Shown: positions 11,393 to 23,589 of the stretch, in pieces
Layout: the number at the start of each line of letters is the position of its first letter
Numbering within the stretch: position 1 is the stretch's first letter
Assembly (NCBI GenBank): GCA_032433765.1
Contig: JAVIAB010000024.1
Location: 11,721,821-11,785,820 of the forward strand
DNA length: 64,000 nt
Direction: 5' to 3'
DNA from: Megaustenia siamemsis
Taxonomy: Eukaryota > Mollusca > Gastropoda > Stylommatophora > Ariophantidae
Translations under genes and position numbers: made by a program
The notes under the pieces: model-generated
Database searches by the model: none
The model's input: only the letters and a program-made list of their open reading frames with translations
What the model was told of the DNA's origin: nothing

Positions 11393-12570
11393 ATGTCTTC
11401 TTATTTCCTTCCTCATCTGCCTTTCAACGTCGAGGGGAGATATAATTTGCGGTCTTTTGCTCTTCTGCTCGCCTCAGCTGCTGTTATGTTTCCTAGTGCT
11501 TCTAATATTCCATCGATCCATCTTTTTCGTGGTCGACCCTTGGGTCTGGTGTTTTCACAACGTTTGTTGAAAGCTCGTTGTGTAGTGTTTTGTTCTTTCT
11601 GCCTTGTCACGTGGCCAAACCATTTTATCTGTTGTTTCCTTATATATTCTATGGCGGGGGCTATTCCTAGCTTTTTTCTCAGTTCTTCATTTCTGATCTT
11701 ATCTCTCAGACTGTTTCATGTCATTCGTCTAACACATTTCATCTTTGTAGAGGTTATTTTTCTTATTGTTCTTGCATCTAGGGTGCAGGTCTGGCATTGG
11801 TAGCACAACGTTGGGATGGAGATTGTGTTGTATAGTGCTCGTTTTGCCTCTAGAGTTATTTCCTTGTTGGACAATAGTGGTGATAACTGTCCGATGATTT
11901 GACAAGCTTTGTTGCATCTTGATTCTATCTCTGCTGTTTGAGAATTATCGTTTGTCATTAGACTTCATGGGTATTTGAATTCCTCTACTTGTTTTAGTTG
12001 TCTGCTTTCTATAGTTATGTTGATGTTCTGTTTATTTTTGGCAACATTAATGACTTCTGTTTTGTTGATATTGATTTTCATGTTGTATTTTGTGCCTGAG
12101 ATCTTGAGTTTAAGTGCTCTTGTAGGCCTCCTATTGTTTCATGTATCAGTGTCTGATTGTCTGCAAATAAAAGCTCGTTTATCTCCTCTGTCTCTGATGG
12201 GTTGGCTAGCCTGCATATGGTCCATGTATGTAATAAACAGTAGGGGGGGGGGGAGATAGTACGCACCCCTGTCTTACACCTGATCTAACTTCGAAGTGGT
12301 CTGTGTAGCCTGCTGCTGTTTTGACCCTGCAGCTGCTGTTGACGTAGAGACTTTTAATAAGGTTGATTAGATGTTGGCTTACTCCGTATGTTGTTAGTAT
12401 CTCCCACAGTTGTTCTCTGTTTACTCTATCGAATGCGTTTTCCTAATCAATGAAGGCTATGTATAAGTTTTGATTGTGTTCTGTCGTTTTTTATGCAAGC
12501 TGTTTTAGTGTGAATAGTGCGTCAGTACATCCTCTGTTTTTTTCAGAACCACATTTGAGAATCGCTTAAC
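11393..12570 (-). pseudogene. Family A non-LTR RT, 3' half
   Basis: Minus-strand pieces in order: AFDRVNREQLWEIL (near 12435), VRSGVRQGCVLSP (near 12270), a frameshift at the G-run 12243-12251, then ELLFADNQTLIHE where the catalytic FADD has become FADN. Downstream come IESRCNKACQIIGQLSPLLS, the thumb/tail WFGHVTRQKEQNTTQRAF and KGRPRKRWIDGILE, ending near 11413. Stops and frame changes show a dead copy. Relatives lie at 26880-27765, 39745-41905 and 59545-60045. Confidence 0.85.
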
Positions 12571-12578
12571 TTAACTGT

Positions 12579-12579
12579 A

Positions 12580-12616
<37 letters not shown>

Positions 12617-12958
12617 GTTCAGGACTCAATCAGAGTAAGGATTCCAGACTCTCACACGAAGTCAGCTGTCAGGCTAAGTGTGTTGATCGCCCCCACAGAC
12701 AGAACATCACAATTAGTTTCTGTCAGATACACTCTGACTGAACACCCGTTATTACGTTGCACTGTGTTCTGCGCCGTGCATCCGATTTCAGCCAGCATTT
12801 TATTCTGGTTTGCTTTCCCTAGCCTTTGATTGTCCACAATCTTCCTGCAAGGCAGCAGATTGTCTTTTCTGTAGGGGGATTCTGCCCTTAGATGGTCGGC
12901 CCTCCCAGGTTTACGAGCACCATCTGCCGGAGTCACTAGAAATGACTAACACAGACAT
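12579..12958 (-). mobile_element. SINE-like repeat, longest copy, (AG)n tail (copy 2)
   Basis: Read on the minus strand it runs from TGTCTGTGTTAG through GGCAGATGGTGCTCGTAAAC and GATTGAGTCCTGAACGTAG into an (AG)n tail (12579-12614 as TC on plus). It matches the plus-strand copy at 28503-28833, and its last 90 bp match 6580-6671. I could not find a convincing tRNA A/B box, so it may instead be the 3' end of an unseen LINE. Confidence 0.72.
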
Positions 12959-13165
12959 GCACACACAAAGATGTGAGATGTGACTAACACAGACACGCAC
13001 ACACAAAGATGTGAGATGTGACTAACACAGACATGCACCAAGATATGAGCCATGGCCAGCACACACAAGCTAAGATATGAGCCATGGCTAGGACAGAAAC
13101 ACAGCAAGATATGAGTCATGGCTTCACTAAAAACCACCAAAAAATGAACCATGTCTAGCACAGAA
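12940..13165 (+). repeat. Imperfect tandem repeat next to the SINE-like copy
   Basis: Repeats of ACTAACACAGACATGCACACACAAAG-type units followed by AAGATATGAGCCATGGC-type units. They share their first motif with the 5' edge of the adjacent SINE-like element, so expansion may have started there. Confidence 0.7.
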
Positions 13166-13897
13166 ACACATTAAAGTGCCCATATGCTTGATTGGTCTCA
13201 GCCTTTTTTTTCCAAGATTTTGGCGTATAGCTAATGTATGTATACACCGGAAAGGGGAAACCACTACCAGCAATAGCTGGCCACAATGGCCCCCATGGCG
13301 GATGTTTTGAAGGTGGTAAACTTTGTCTGGGACCAGATCATTGCCTCTGTTATGTGCATCTAACTACAGCCAAGATCTGTAATAACAGGTAATGTGTGTG
13401 TACTGATAGCCGTGTGATAATGTAGGCAAAGAACTTCCAGCATAAGACACTACTATATTACCAAACTACTACTACTAAATCACGATTGCTGAAGACGACA
13501 ACAAAAGTAGATACTAAAGATACTTTGATAAAAATTTCGAAATTGTCTGTTCTGTTGTGGAAACAAGCCAGCTAGATAGCCCTTGGCAAGCTAAACAATG
13601 AAATCTTAATTATGGATGTACGACAATTAGAAAAAAAGTTATTAATTTTTAAATGAATTAATTTGGACTTATATTGATTAATGATTAAGAGAAACAGAGG
13701 AAAATATCATTGTGCCCGTTTGGATAGTTATCCCGGTATCCGTGCCTGGAAAATTGAGAGGTGGCCGATTATGATAGCACAATGGTTTATAAAGGGAATA
13801 TCCCCTGCCATTTAATAATTTAGACATAACGGAATCGACAGATCACTTTCATATTTCACACACTTTTATTTAAATGGTAAATGAATTTTCTAGCTAT
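13166..13897 (+). repeat. Diverged edge copy of the 1.95-kb tandem unit (part)
   Basis: No gene. From about 13350 (GTGCATCTAACTACAGCC) sequence weakly resembles the unit region at 15630-15800 (GCATCTAATTACAGCATG). It is much less similar than the central units. Confidence 0.4.
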
Positions 13898-14342
13898 CTA
13901 TTATTGACCTTTCGAGCCGTAGCCGGCCCATAGGGCGTTGACCAAGATACACCTTCTCCTATATGAATTTTTTGTTCTAGCAGTTTTCTTTTAAAGATAT
14001 TTTATCAAATCTCGCCATCTGTCTCTGTTCTGTGCAAGCAGTTCTATCTCATTGAGGGAGCCGATTCCTGCTGCTCTTGCCTCTCTCATCAATGTTCTTC
14101 TCAGTGTCTCCCTGGGTCTTCCTCTTTTTCTTTTACCTGTTGTTTCCCATATGAGGGCTTGCTTTGCTATTCGATTATTATCTCTTCTCATCACATGTCC
14201 AACGTATGACCATCGTCGTTTCTTTATTACTGAAGATATTAGTGGTTGATTGGCGATTTCTCTAATTTCCTCGTTTGTTTTGAATTCGTTCCATTCTATA
14301 CCAAGTATTTTCCTTAGACATTTATTTTCGAATGCGTTCACA
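13898..14342 (-). mobile_element. RTE-like retrotransposon 3' end, minus orientation
   Basis: Encodes on minus the polymerase tail also present in the copy at 50821-52620 (NAFENKCLRKILGIEWNE, then WSYVGHVMRRDNNRIAK and GKRKRGRPRETLRRTLMREA, ending RWRDLIKYL), open over 116 codons. It breaks off at 14340 and abuts a plus-oriented fragment of the same element, forming an inverted pair. Confidence 0.9.
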
Positions 14343-14497
14343 GAGTTGCTTGCACAGAACAGAGACAGATGGCGAGATTTGATAAAATATCTTTAAAAGA
14401 AAACTGCTAGAACAAAAGATTCATATAGGAGAAGGTGTATCTTGGTCTACGCCCTATCGGCCGGTTACGGCTCGAAAGGTCAATAGATAGATAGATA
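14343..14497 (+). mobile_element. RTE-like 3' end, plus orientation (inverted partner)
   Basis: TTGCTTGCACAGAACAGAGA through GGCTCGAAAGGTCAATAGATAGATAGATAG is the reverse complement of the 3' terminal 150 bp of the neighbouring fragment, including the GATA tail. Confidence 0.9.
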
Positions 14498-15905
14498 GAA
14501 AGTTCAACAATGGACATAGCATTATTTAAAACATCATAGATATGTATACCCACAAAACACAAATTATAGAATATAATCAAATTTGTTTTTTTACCATTTT
14601 GTTTGTTTTATTCGCATCTGGAATAGGTCTGTGTTTTTGCTCAACATGCTGGTGACAATAAATAATTTAATATTATTTTATGATCCGCTTAATTCACAGT
14701 TAATCTCTCATATTAAAAGTCATCATCAATGAAAAAATACAATATACATTAACGTGAAAGTAATAATTTTTTGGACATTTTCAATTTTGTGAAATTGTCT
14801 TGGAAGTTGAACTATATTTTTGTGCTCAAAATATCGGTAAAAACGACAGCCATAAACACTGGGCTATTAGGATGGCAAATGTTATTTTAGCAAATTTTCA
14901 AGATAAACTGTAACAACAAACCCCGTAATGTCAGCAGTGTTACATAAACAAATTTTTATAGTGGAAAGATGGGAAAAGATAATGAATGTTGAGTAGACAA
15001 TTCTGAATGTAAGTTAGAAATATCTGAATTTTTGTCATGGAAAGGAATTAATTTGTGTTATTTTAAGGGTCTCGTTTGCGTCATCACTTAGGTCATTACA
15101 GCTAAAGAATGTGTTGTGAACAGGCGTTAATAATCAGTTGTATGTTGATCCAGTTTTGGGCTTTTTTTGTTATTATATGTAGTTACTTTTTTTATATCCA
15201 GTTTTAGTTGTGAACTACACTCATCAGTTTATGTGTATATTTCAGCCTGTGACCAGCCTTGGTAGATTTCCGCACATCTTGCCACCCTGCATCGTCTTTG
15301 TATTCTCCTCGATGTTGTCCTTTGTGTACTGCTCTCTCTACGTGCGACGTAGCATGGTATGGCACTTCATGCTGTTTTTGGAAGTCGGGTGAGGAATTTC
15401 TATTTTATCTATCCACATTTCTTCCACTTGGCCTACTAGTTGTCTGCCTACTTGTCTGCCTGCCATATATCTGCTTAACTATCCCTTCCATCTGTCTATC
15501 ATGTTTGTTTTTGTTAGTCCTTTCATTGGTCCTTAAACCATCAAAATGAACTCTTTAATTAAAAATTTTCTCTCAAGTGATAGCCATCTGTATTTGTAAT
15601 ATTTTGTTTATAATTACCCATTTCTATGCATCTAATTACAGCATGCTATAATGTACTGTATGTAATTATAGCCATGATAATATAGGTTAAGTTATAATTT
15701 GTATTGTGTACTACTTTATTGTATCTAACTGGCCTTTATAAAATTACCTCAAAGAAGTTTTATTATTAAAAGTATTATTATGCTTTAGCTAGATAGCCTT
15801 TGACCGTAGCAATCCATCAATACTTCATTCACTTCCGTACGTCAAATACCAAAATAAGATACACATTTTTAGCTGTTTTGTTATCACTTGGACTCCTCAT
15901 TGTAC

Positions 15906-16361
15906 ATCTATCTATCTATTGACCTTTCGAACCATAGCTGGCCCATAGGGCGTAGACCAAAATACTCCTTCTCTTATCTGAATTTTTGTTCGAGCAGTTT
16001 TCAATTTTTTTAAAGATATTTGATCAAATCTCGCCATTTGTCTCTGTTCTGTGCAAGCAGCTCTTATCTCATTGAGGGAGCGTTTTCCTGCTGCTCTTGC
16101 CTCTCTCATCAATGTTCTTCTTAGTGTCTCTCTGGGTCTTCATCTTTTCCTCTTACCTGTTTCCCACATGAGGGCCTGCTTTGCTATTCGGTTATCTCTT
16201 CTCATATGTCAAGCATATGACCATCATCTTTTCTTTATTACTGAAGATATTAGTGGTTGATTGACGATTTCTCTAATTTCCTCGTTTGCTTTGAATTCAT
16301 TCCACGCTATACCAAGTATTTTCCTTAGACATTTATTTTCGAATGCATTCAACTTTGTTTC
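15906..16361 (-). mobile_element. RTE-like 3' fragment in unit 1
   Basis: (TCTA)n tail on plus, then the polymerase C-terminal tail in minus orientation with frameshifts, ending at GTTTCTAT where similarity to the longer copy stops. Confidence 0.88.
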
Positions 16362-17855
16362 TATGTTACTGTACATGCAACATAAAAAATAATTGTATTA
16401 TTTAAAACATCATAGCTAGGTATATCCGCAGCACACAAAACACAGAAGTACACTTTTAAATCTAGGAAAGGGCCCTGTCATATTATAGAATATAATCACA
16501 TTTTTTTTTTACCCATTTCTTTTTTGTTTTATTCATATCTGGAGTAGGTCTGTTTTTTTGTCCTCAACGTGCCGGTGACCATAAGTGATTTAATATTTTA
16601 CTATGCACTTAATTCACAACATTTAATCTCTCATATTAACAGTGCAGAACTATATTTTTGTTTATAAAATATACATTTTATAATTTCTGTGAGTAAACGT
16701 GAAAAAAGTAATAATTTTTTGGACATTTTCAATTTTGTGAAATTTGTCTTGGAAGTTAAACTATATTTTTGTGCTCAAGATATCGGTAAAAACGACAGCC
16801 ATAAACACTGGGCTATTAGGATGGCAAATGTTATTTTAGCAAATTTTCAAGATAAACTGTAACAAACCCCGCAATGTCAGCAGCGTTACATAAACAACTT
16901 TTTATAGTGGAAAGATGGTAAAAGCTAATCAATGTTGCATAGATAACAATTCTGAATGTAAGTTAGAAATATCTGAATTTTTGTCATGTAAAGGAATTAA
17001 TTTGTGTTATTTTAAGGGACTCGTTTGCGTCATCACTTAGGTCATTACAGCTAAAGAATGTGTTGTGAACAGGCGTTAATAATCAGTTGTATGTTGATCC
17101 AGTTTTAGGCTTTTTTGTTATTATATGTAGTTACTTTTTTATATCCAGTTTTAGTTGTGAATTACACTCATCAGTTTATGTTTATATTTCAGCCTGTGAC
17201 CAGACTTGGTAGATTTCCGCATGTCTTGCCACCCTGCATCGTCTTTGTATTCTCCTCGATGTTGTCCTTCGTGTACTGCTCTCTCTACGTGCGACGTAGC
17301 ATGGTATGGCACTTCATGCTGTTTTTGGAAGTCGGGTGAGGAATTTCTATTTTATCTATCCACATTTCTTCCACTTGGCCTACTAGTTGTCTGCCTACTT
17401 GTCTGCCTGCCATATATCTGCTTAACTATCCCTTCCATCTGTCTATCATGTTTGTTTTTGTTAGTCCTTTCATTGGTCCTTAAACCATCAAAATGAACTC
17501 TTTAATTAAAAATGTTCTCTCAAGTGATAGCCATCTGTATTTGTAATATTTTGTTTATAATTACCAATTCCTATGCATCTAACTACAGTATGCTATTATG
17601 TACTGTATGTAATTATAGCCATGATAATATAGGTTATAAGTTATAATTTGTATTGTGTACTACTTTATTGTATCTAACTGGCCTTTATAAAATTACCTCA
17701 AAGAAGTTTTATTATTAAAAGTATTATTATGCTTTAGCTAGATAGCCTTTGACCGTAGCAATCCATCAATACTTCATTCACTTCCGTACGTCAAATATCA
17801 AAATAAGATACACATTTTTAGCTGTTTTGTTATCACTTGGACTCCTCATTGTACA

Positions 17856-18307
17856 TCTATCTATCTATTGACCTTTTGAGCCATAGCTGGCCCATAGGGT
17901 GTAGACCAATATACTCCTTCTCTTATCTGAATTTTTGTTCGAGCAGTTTTCAATTTTTTTAAAGATATTTGATCAAATCTCGCCATTTGTCTCTGTTCTG
18001 TGCAAGCAGCTCTTATCTCATTGAGGGTGCCTTTTCCTGCTGCTCTTGCCTCTCTTATCAATGTTCTTCTTAGTCTTCCGCTTTTCCCTCTTACCTGTTT
18101 CCCACATGAGGGCCTGCTTTGCTATTCGGTTATCTCTTCTCATATGTCAAGCATATGACCATCGTCTTTTCTTTATTACTGAAGATATTAGTGGTTGATT
18201 GGCGATTTCTTTAATTTCCTCGTTTGTTTTGAATTCATTCCACGCTATACCAAGTATTTTCCTTAGACATTTATTTTCGAATGCGTTCAACTTTGTTTCT
18301 ATGTTAC
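17856..18307 (-). mobile_element. RTE-like 3' fragment in unit 2
   Basis: Same limits and shared changes as the fragment in unit 1, which shows that it was carried along by tandem amplification. Confidence 0.88.
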
Positions 18308-19203
18308 TGTACACGCAACATAAAAAATAATTGTATTATTTAAAACATAGCTAGGTATATCCACAACACACAAAACACAGAAGTACACTTTTAAATCTAG
18401 GAAAGGGCCCTGTCATATTATAGAATATAATCACATTTTTTTTTTACCATTTCGTTTTGTTTTATTCATATCTGGAGTAGGTCTGTTTTTTGTCCTCAAC
18501 GTGCCGGTGACCATAAGTGATTTAATATTTTACTATCCACTTAATTCACAACATTTAATCTCTCATATTAACAGTGCAGAACTATATTTTTGTTTATAAA
18601 ATATACATTTTATAATTTCTGTGAGTAAACGTGAAAAAAGTAATAATTTTTTGGACATTTTCAATTTTGTGAAATTTGTCTTGGAAGTTAAACTATATTT
18701 TTGTGCTCAAGATATCGGTAAAAACGACAGCCATAAACACTGGGTTATTAGGATGGCAAATGTTATTTTAGCAAATTTTCAAGATAAACTGTAACAAACC
18801 CCGCAATGTCAGCAGCGTTACATAAACAACTTTTTATAGTGGAAAGATGGGAAAAGCTAATGAATGTTGCGTAGATAACAATTCTGAATGTAAGTTAGAA
18901 GTATCTGAATTTTTGTCATGAAAAGGAATTAATTTGTGTTATTTTAAGGGACTCGTTTGCGTCATCACTTAGGTCATTACTGCTAAAGAATGTGTTGTGA
19001 ACAGGCGTTAATAATCAGTTGTATGTTGATCCAGTTTTAGGCTTTTTTTGTTATTATATGTAGTTACTTTTTTTATATCCAGTTTTAGTTGTGAATTACA
19101 CTCATCAGTTTATGTTTATATTTCAGCCTGTGACCAGACTTGGTAGATTTCCGCATGTCTTGCCACCCTGCATCGTCTTTGTATTCTCCTCGATGTTGTC
19201 CTT

Positions 19204-20708
19204 TGAAGAAGAGTGATAAGTAAAAGATGTGGTCAAGGGGAAGTAATGATGAAAATTAAGGAGAGGTTGAGAGGGGAGATAAGGGGAACAGTAGATGTAA
19301 TTAGGAACGACAGACCACGGGGAAATCATGCAAGGGGAAACACGTACGGGGGCGCGGTGAATTGGTAGAAAAGCGTGCAAGGCAAGGGACAGGTGTGAAC
19401 GAAATTGAAGAGAAAGAACTAGGGGAGAATATAATTCAGTTGAGCTTGAGTCGAGGCCAAGGGCAGAATAGAATTCATTCGAGCTTGAGTCGAGGCCAGA
19501 TGCAGACGTGGTGTCCGACAGGACACAACGAGACTGTGGGCAAGGAACAGTATGAAACAGATTCTTGGGTTACAGGTTAGTGTGTGGCCAGTAGTCGAAC
19601 TAGATAGTTGAATCACTAAGTTAAGGTAGAGATAGATTACAACAACTAGTGATCTGATGATCGTAGTAACAGGCTAGTCATCAAGTGAGAGATAGCTAAG
19701 TTAGTTAATTGCAACTAGGTCTAATGTAGACAATGCATATCAAGTTGAACTGTCGGCTATGTGCCATTAGGACAGAATTTAGAAATCTTCATCAGTAGAC
19801 AATGCATATCAAGTTGAACTGTCGGCTATGTGCCATTAGGACAGAATTTAGAAATCTTCATCAGTAGACAATGCATATCAAGTTGAACTGTCGGCTGTGT
19901 GCCATTAGGACAGAATTTAGAGACCTTCATCAGTATTAAGGTTTCAAGATGAACTATCGGCTGTGTGCCGTGATTATCAATAGAGGACTCTTCATTATTA
20001 GCAAGAGTTCAATGTGACTGTCGGCTGAGTGCTGTTATCAAATAACTAGAGGCCTTCATCAGTATTAAGGTTTCAAGATGAACTATCGGCTATGTGCCGT
20101 GATTATCAATAGAGGACTCTTCACTATTAGCAAGAGTTCAATGTGACTGTCGGCTGAGTGCCGTTATCAAATAACTAGAGGCCTTCATCAGTATTAAGGT
20201 TTCAAGATGAACTATCGGCTGTGTGCCGTGATTATCGATTCAAATCTTTCAGTAGGAGTAAGGTGTTCATATGCACTGTGGCTGTGTGCCAGGTGCCTTT
20301 GTAGAAATCGTCAACAGCAGTTAGCTGTGAGGTGTGAACATGGGGTGTGAATCATATCATTGTGAAGCGTTTATTGATGCACCAGTAAGTCTGTCCAGAG
20401 AAGTTCTTGTTTACAATTGGTTATCATACATGACTTAGTGGCGGACGCCATGGCAGTATATGCAATCTGTTAATGTATTAAACTGTTGTTTATTATTCCT
20501 GGTGTTGTTACTTGCTGTGTTGGAAGGGTGACTGATCCTGCGATGAACGAGTCTGGAGTGTCGAGTACAGAAACACAACGCGAAGTCAGTCCACGAGAAG
20601 GCGTGAAGCCTGATCCTGAGTGTACCATGCCCCAGATGCTGCTGTAAATGTCCAGAATAGTGATTGCTAGAGAAGAAGCAATAAAGGCGACTAAAGATCA
20701 CGTTTACA
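19204..20708 (+). mobile_element. Solo-LTR-like insert in tandem unit 3
   Basis: The uninterrupted units read GTTGTCCTTCGTGTACTG. Here the site is split by 1,505 bp beginning TGAAGAAGAG and ending CGTTTACA, with CCTT at 19200-19203 and 20709-20712 as a 4-bp TSD. TG...CA ends, a 4-bp TSD and an AATAAA signal about 25 bp before the end are what a Gypsy-type solo LTR would show. No internal retroviral-type coding is present. Confidence 0.75.
19727..20245 (+). repeat. Nested tandem repeats inside the LTR-like insert
   Basis: Three units of about 67 bp (AGACAATGCATATCAAGTTG...) are followed by a roughly 130-bp unit (TATTAAGGTTTCAAGATGAA...) repeated about 2.5 times. All share a core like TGTCGGCTGTGTGCC. 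Confidence 0.88.
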
Positions 20709-21297
20709 CCTTCGTGTACTGCTCTCTCTACGTGCGACGTAGCATGGTATGGCACTTCATGCTGTTTTTGGAAGTCGGGTGAGGAATTTCTATTTTATCT
20801 ATCCACATTTCTTCCACTTGGCCTACTAGTTGTCTGCCTACTTGTCTGCCTGCCATATATCTGCTTAACTATCCCTTCCATCTGTCTATCATGTTTGTTT
20901 TTGTTAGTCCTTTCATTGGTCCTTAAACCATCAAAATGAACTCTTTAATTAAAAATGTTCTCTCAAGTGATAGCCATCTGTATTTGTAATATTTTGTTTA
21001 TAATTACCCATTTGTATGCATCTAATTACAGCATGCTATAATGTACTGTATGTAATTATAGCCATGATAATATAGGTTATAAGTTATCATTTGTATTGTG
21101 TACTACTTTATTGTATCTAACTGGCCTTTATAAAATTACCTCAAAGAAGTTTTATTATTAAAAGTATTATTATGCTTTAGCTAGATAGCCTTTGACCGTA
21201 GCAATCCATCAATACTTCATCCACTTCCGTACGTCAAATATCAAAATAAGATACACATTTTTAGCTGTTTTGTTATCACTTGGACTCCTCATTGTAC

Positions 21298-21747
21298 ATC
21301 TATCTATCTATTGACCTTTTGAGCCATAGCTGGCCCATAGGGTGTAGACCAATATACTCCTTCTCTTATCTGAATTTTTGTTCGAGCAGTTTTCAATTTT
21401 TTTAAAGATATTTTATCAAATCTCGCCATTTGTCTCTGTTCTGTGCAAGCAGCTCTTATCTCATTGAGGGTGCCTTTTCCTGCTGCTCTTGCCTCTCTCA
21501 TCAATGTTCTTCTTAGTCTTCCGCTTTTCCCTCTTACCTGTTTGCCACATGAGGGCCTGCTTTGCTATTCGGTTATCTCTTCTCATATGTCAAGCATATG
21601 ACCATCGTCTTTTCTTTATTACTGAAGATATTAGTGGTTGATTGGCGATTTCTCTAATTTCCTCGTTTGTTTTGAATTCATTCCACGCTATACCAAGTAT
21701 TTTCCTTAGACATTTATTTTCGAATGCGTTCAACTTTGTTTCTATGT
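21298..21747 (-). mobile_element. RTE-like 3' fragment in unit 3
   Basis: Same structure as at 17856-18307, including the shared GAGGGTGCCTTTTCCTG variant. Confidence 0.88.
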
Positions 21748-22880
21748 TACTGTACACGCAACATAAAAAATAATTGTATTATTTAAAACATCATAGCTAG
21801 GTATATCCACAACACACAAAACACAGAAGTACACTTTTAAATCTAGGAAAGGGCCCTGTCATATTATAGAATATAATCACATTTTTTTTTACCCATTTCG
21901 TTTTGTTTTATTCATATCTGGAGTAGGTCTGTTTTTTTGTCCTCAACGTGCCGGTGACCATAAGTGATTTAATATTTTACTATCCACTTAATTCACAACA
22001 TTTAATCTCTGATATTAACAGTGAAGAACTATATTTTTGTTTATAAAATATACATTTTATAATTTCTGTGAGTAAACGTGAAAAAAGTAATAATTTTTTG
22101 GACATTTTCAATTTTGTGAAATTTGTCTTGGAAGTTAAACTATATTTTTGTGCTCAAGATATCGGTAAAAACGACAGCCATAAACACTGGGCTATTAGGA
22201 TGGCAAATGTTATTTTAGCAAATTTTCAAGATAAACTGTAACAAACCCCGCAATGTCAGCAGCGTTACATAAACAACTTTTTATAGTGGAAAGATGGGAA
22301 AAGCTAATGAATGTTGCGTAGATAACAATTCTGAATGTAAGTTAGAAATATCTGAATTTTTGTCATGAAAAGGAATTAATTTGTGTTATTTTAAGGGACT
22401 CGTTTGCGTCATCACTTAGGTCATTACAGCTAAAGAATGTGTTGTGAACAGGCGTTAATAATCAGTTGTATGTTTATCCAGTTTTAGGCTTTTTTTGTTA
22501 TTATATGTAGTTACTTTTTTTATATCCAGTTTTAGTTGTGAATTACACTCATCTGTTTATGTGTATATTTCAGCCTGTGACCAGACTTGGTAGATTTCCG
22601 CACATCTTGCCACCCTGCATCGTCTTTGTATTCTCCTCGATGTTGTCCTTCGTGTACTGCTCTCTCTACGTGCGACGTAGCATGGTATGGCACTTCATGC
22701 TGTTTTTGGAAGTCTGGTGAGGAATTTCTATTTTATCTATCCACATTTCTTCCACTTGGCCTACTAGTTGTCTGCCTACTTGTCTGCCTGCCATATATCT
22801 GCTTAACTATCCCTTCCATCTGTCTATCATGTTTGTTTTTGTTAGTCCTTTCATTGGTCCTTAAACCATCAAAATGAACT

Positions 22881-23315
22881 CTCCATTTGTTCATTTTTTA
22901 TTTTCAAGTCTTCGCCATCTGTATTTTTTATTATTTCATTGATAATTGTCAAATTCTTTGCATCTTATTGCAGCTTTCATGTGTATTGTTTGTTATTCTA
23001 GCTGTGATAATATGTATAGGTTATAAGTTATCATTTTTATATTGTGTACTACTGCATCATATCTAACTGGCCTTTATAAAAATTACCTGAAAGCAAGTTT
23101 TATTAAAAACATGATACTTATAGTTAGTAGTCCTTTGACTGTAGTAATCCATAAATAACCTCATTCACTTACATATGTCAAATATGAAAATAAATAGTGA
23201 ATTTTTGTTTTCTTATCACAAGACGTTGTATGGTCCGTACTTTGATAAAATGAGAAAAAAATTGTATTATTTAAAACATAATAGACCTGCAACAAAGTAT
23301 CCAACTCTAGGATAG
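22881..23315 (+). repeat. Diverged terminal copy of the tandem unit
   Basis: From 22881 the sequence resembles 15550-15880 but with many substitutions and small indels, as expected at the edge of an array that is no longer homogenised. Confidence 0.65.
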
Positions 23316-23545
23316 GACCGTGTCAACTATGACTTGTATAACTTTGTGAATAGATGTAATTTTGCTGTCTAAGTTAGAGGTATGACTTATAGAACATTTT
23401 GAATAGTTCTAGTTTTCTATCTTAGTTGCAGGTATGACTTGTGCAATATTGTGGATAGTTGTAATTTTCTGTCATAGCTACAGGTATGACTTGTACAATA
23501 TATAATGGGTAGTTGCAGTTTTGTTTTATATCTTAGATATATGGG
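23316..23545 (+). repeat. ~65-bp imperfect repeat
   Basis: Recurrences of AGGTATGACTTGT(A/G)(C/T)AA followed by GGATAGTTGTAATTTTCTGT, three to four times. Confidence 0.7.
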
Positions 23546-23589
23546 TAGAGGATGGGGGGATGTTGTATTTCTGGATAAAAGTAGACTGT

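Larger units (their letters stand above)
14498..22880 (+). repeat. Tandem array of ~1.95-kb units
   Basis: Units 1 to 4 are recognisable. The landmark TTGTGAA(C/T)TACACTCATC lies at about 15206, 17155, 19090 and 22535. Spacings are about 1.95 and 1.94 kb, and 3.45 kb where a 1.5-kb insert splits unit 3. Each full unit contains an AT-rich block with CGTGAAAAAAGTAATAATTT, a 96-codon open stretch and an RTE-like 3' fragment. Units 2 to 4 are much closer to each other than to unit 1. Because the RTE breakpoint (GTTTCTATGTTACTGTAC) is shared, amplification followed RTE insertion. I find no credible host gene in the unit. Confidence 0.88.

Noticed and set aside
13297..13365. Short frame MADVLKVVNFVWDQIIASVM
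   Set aside because: The start context is ordinary, there is no donor or other support, and it is probably chance.
15259..22877. Conserved 96-codon ORF in each tandem unit
   Set aside because: Conservation is explained by recent duplication of the whole unit, non-coding parts being equally similar. The peptide is Leu/Cys-rich pyrimidine translation without recognisable domains.
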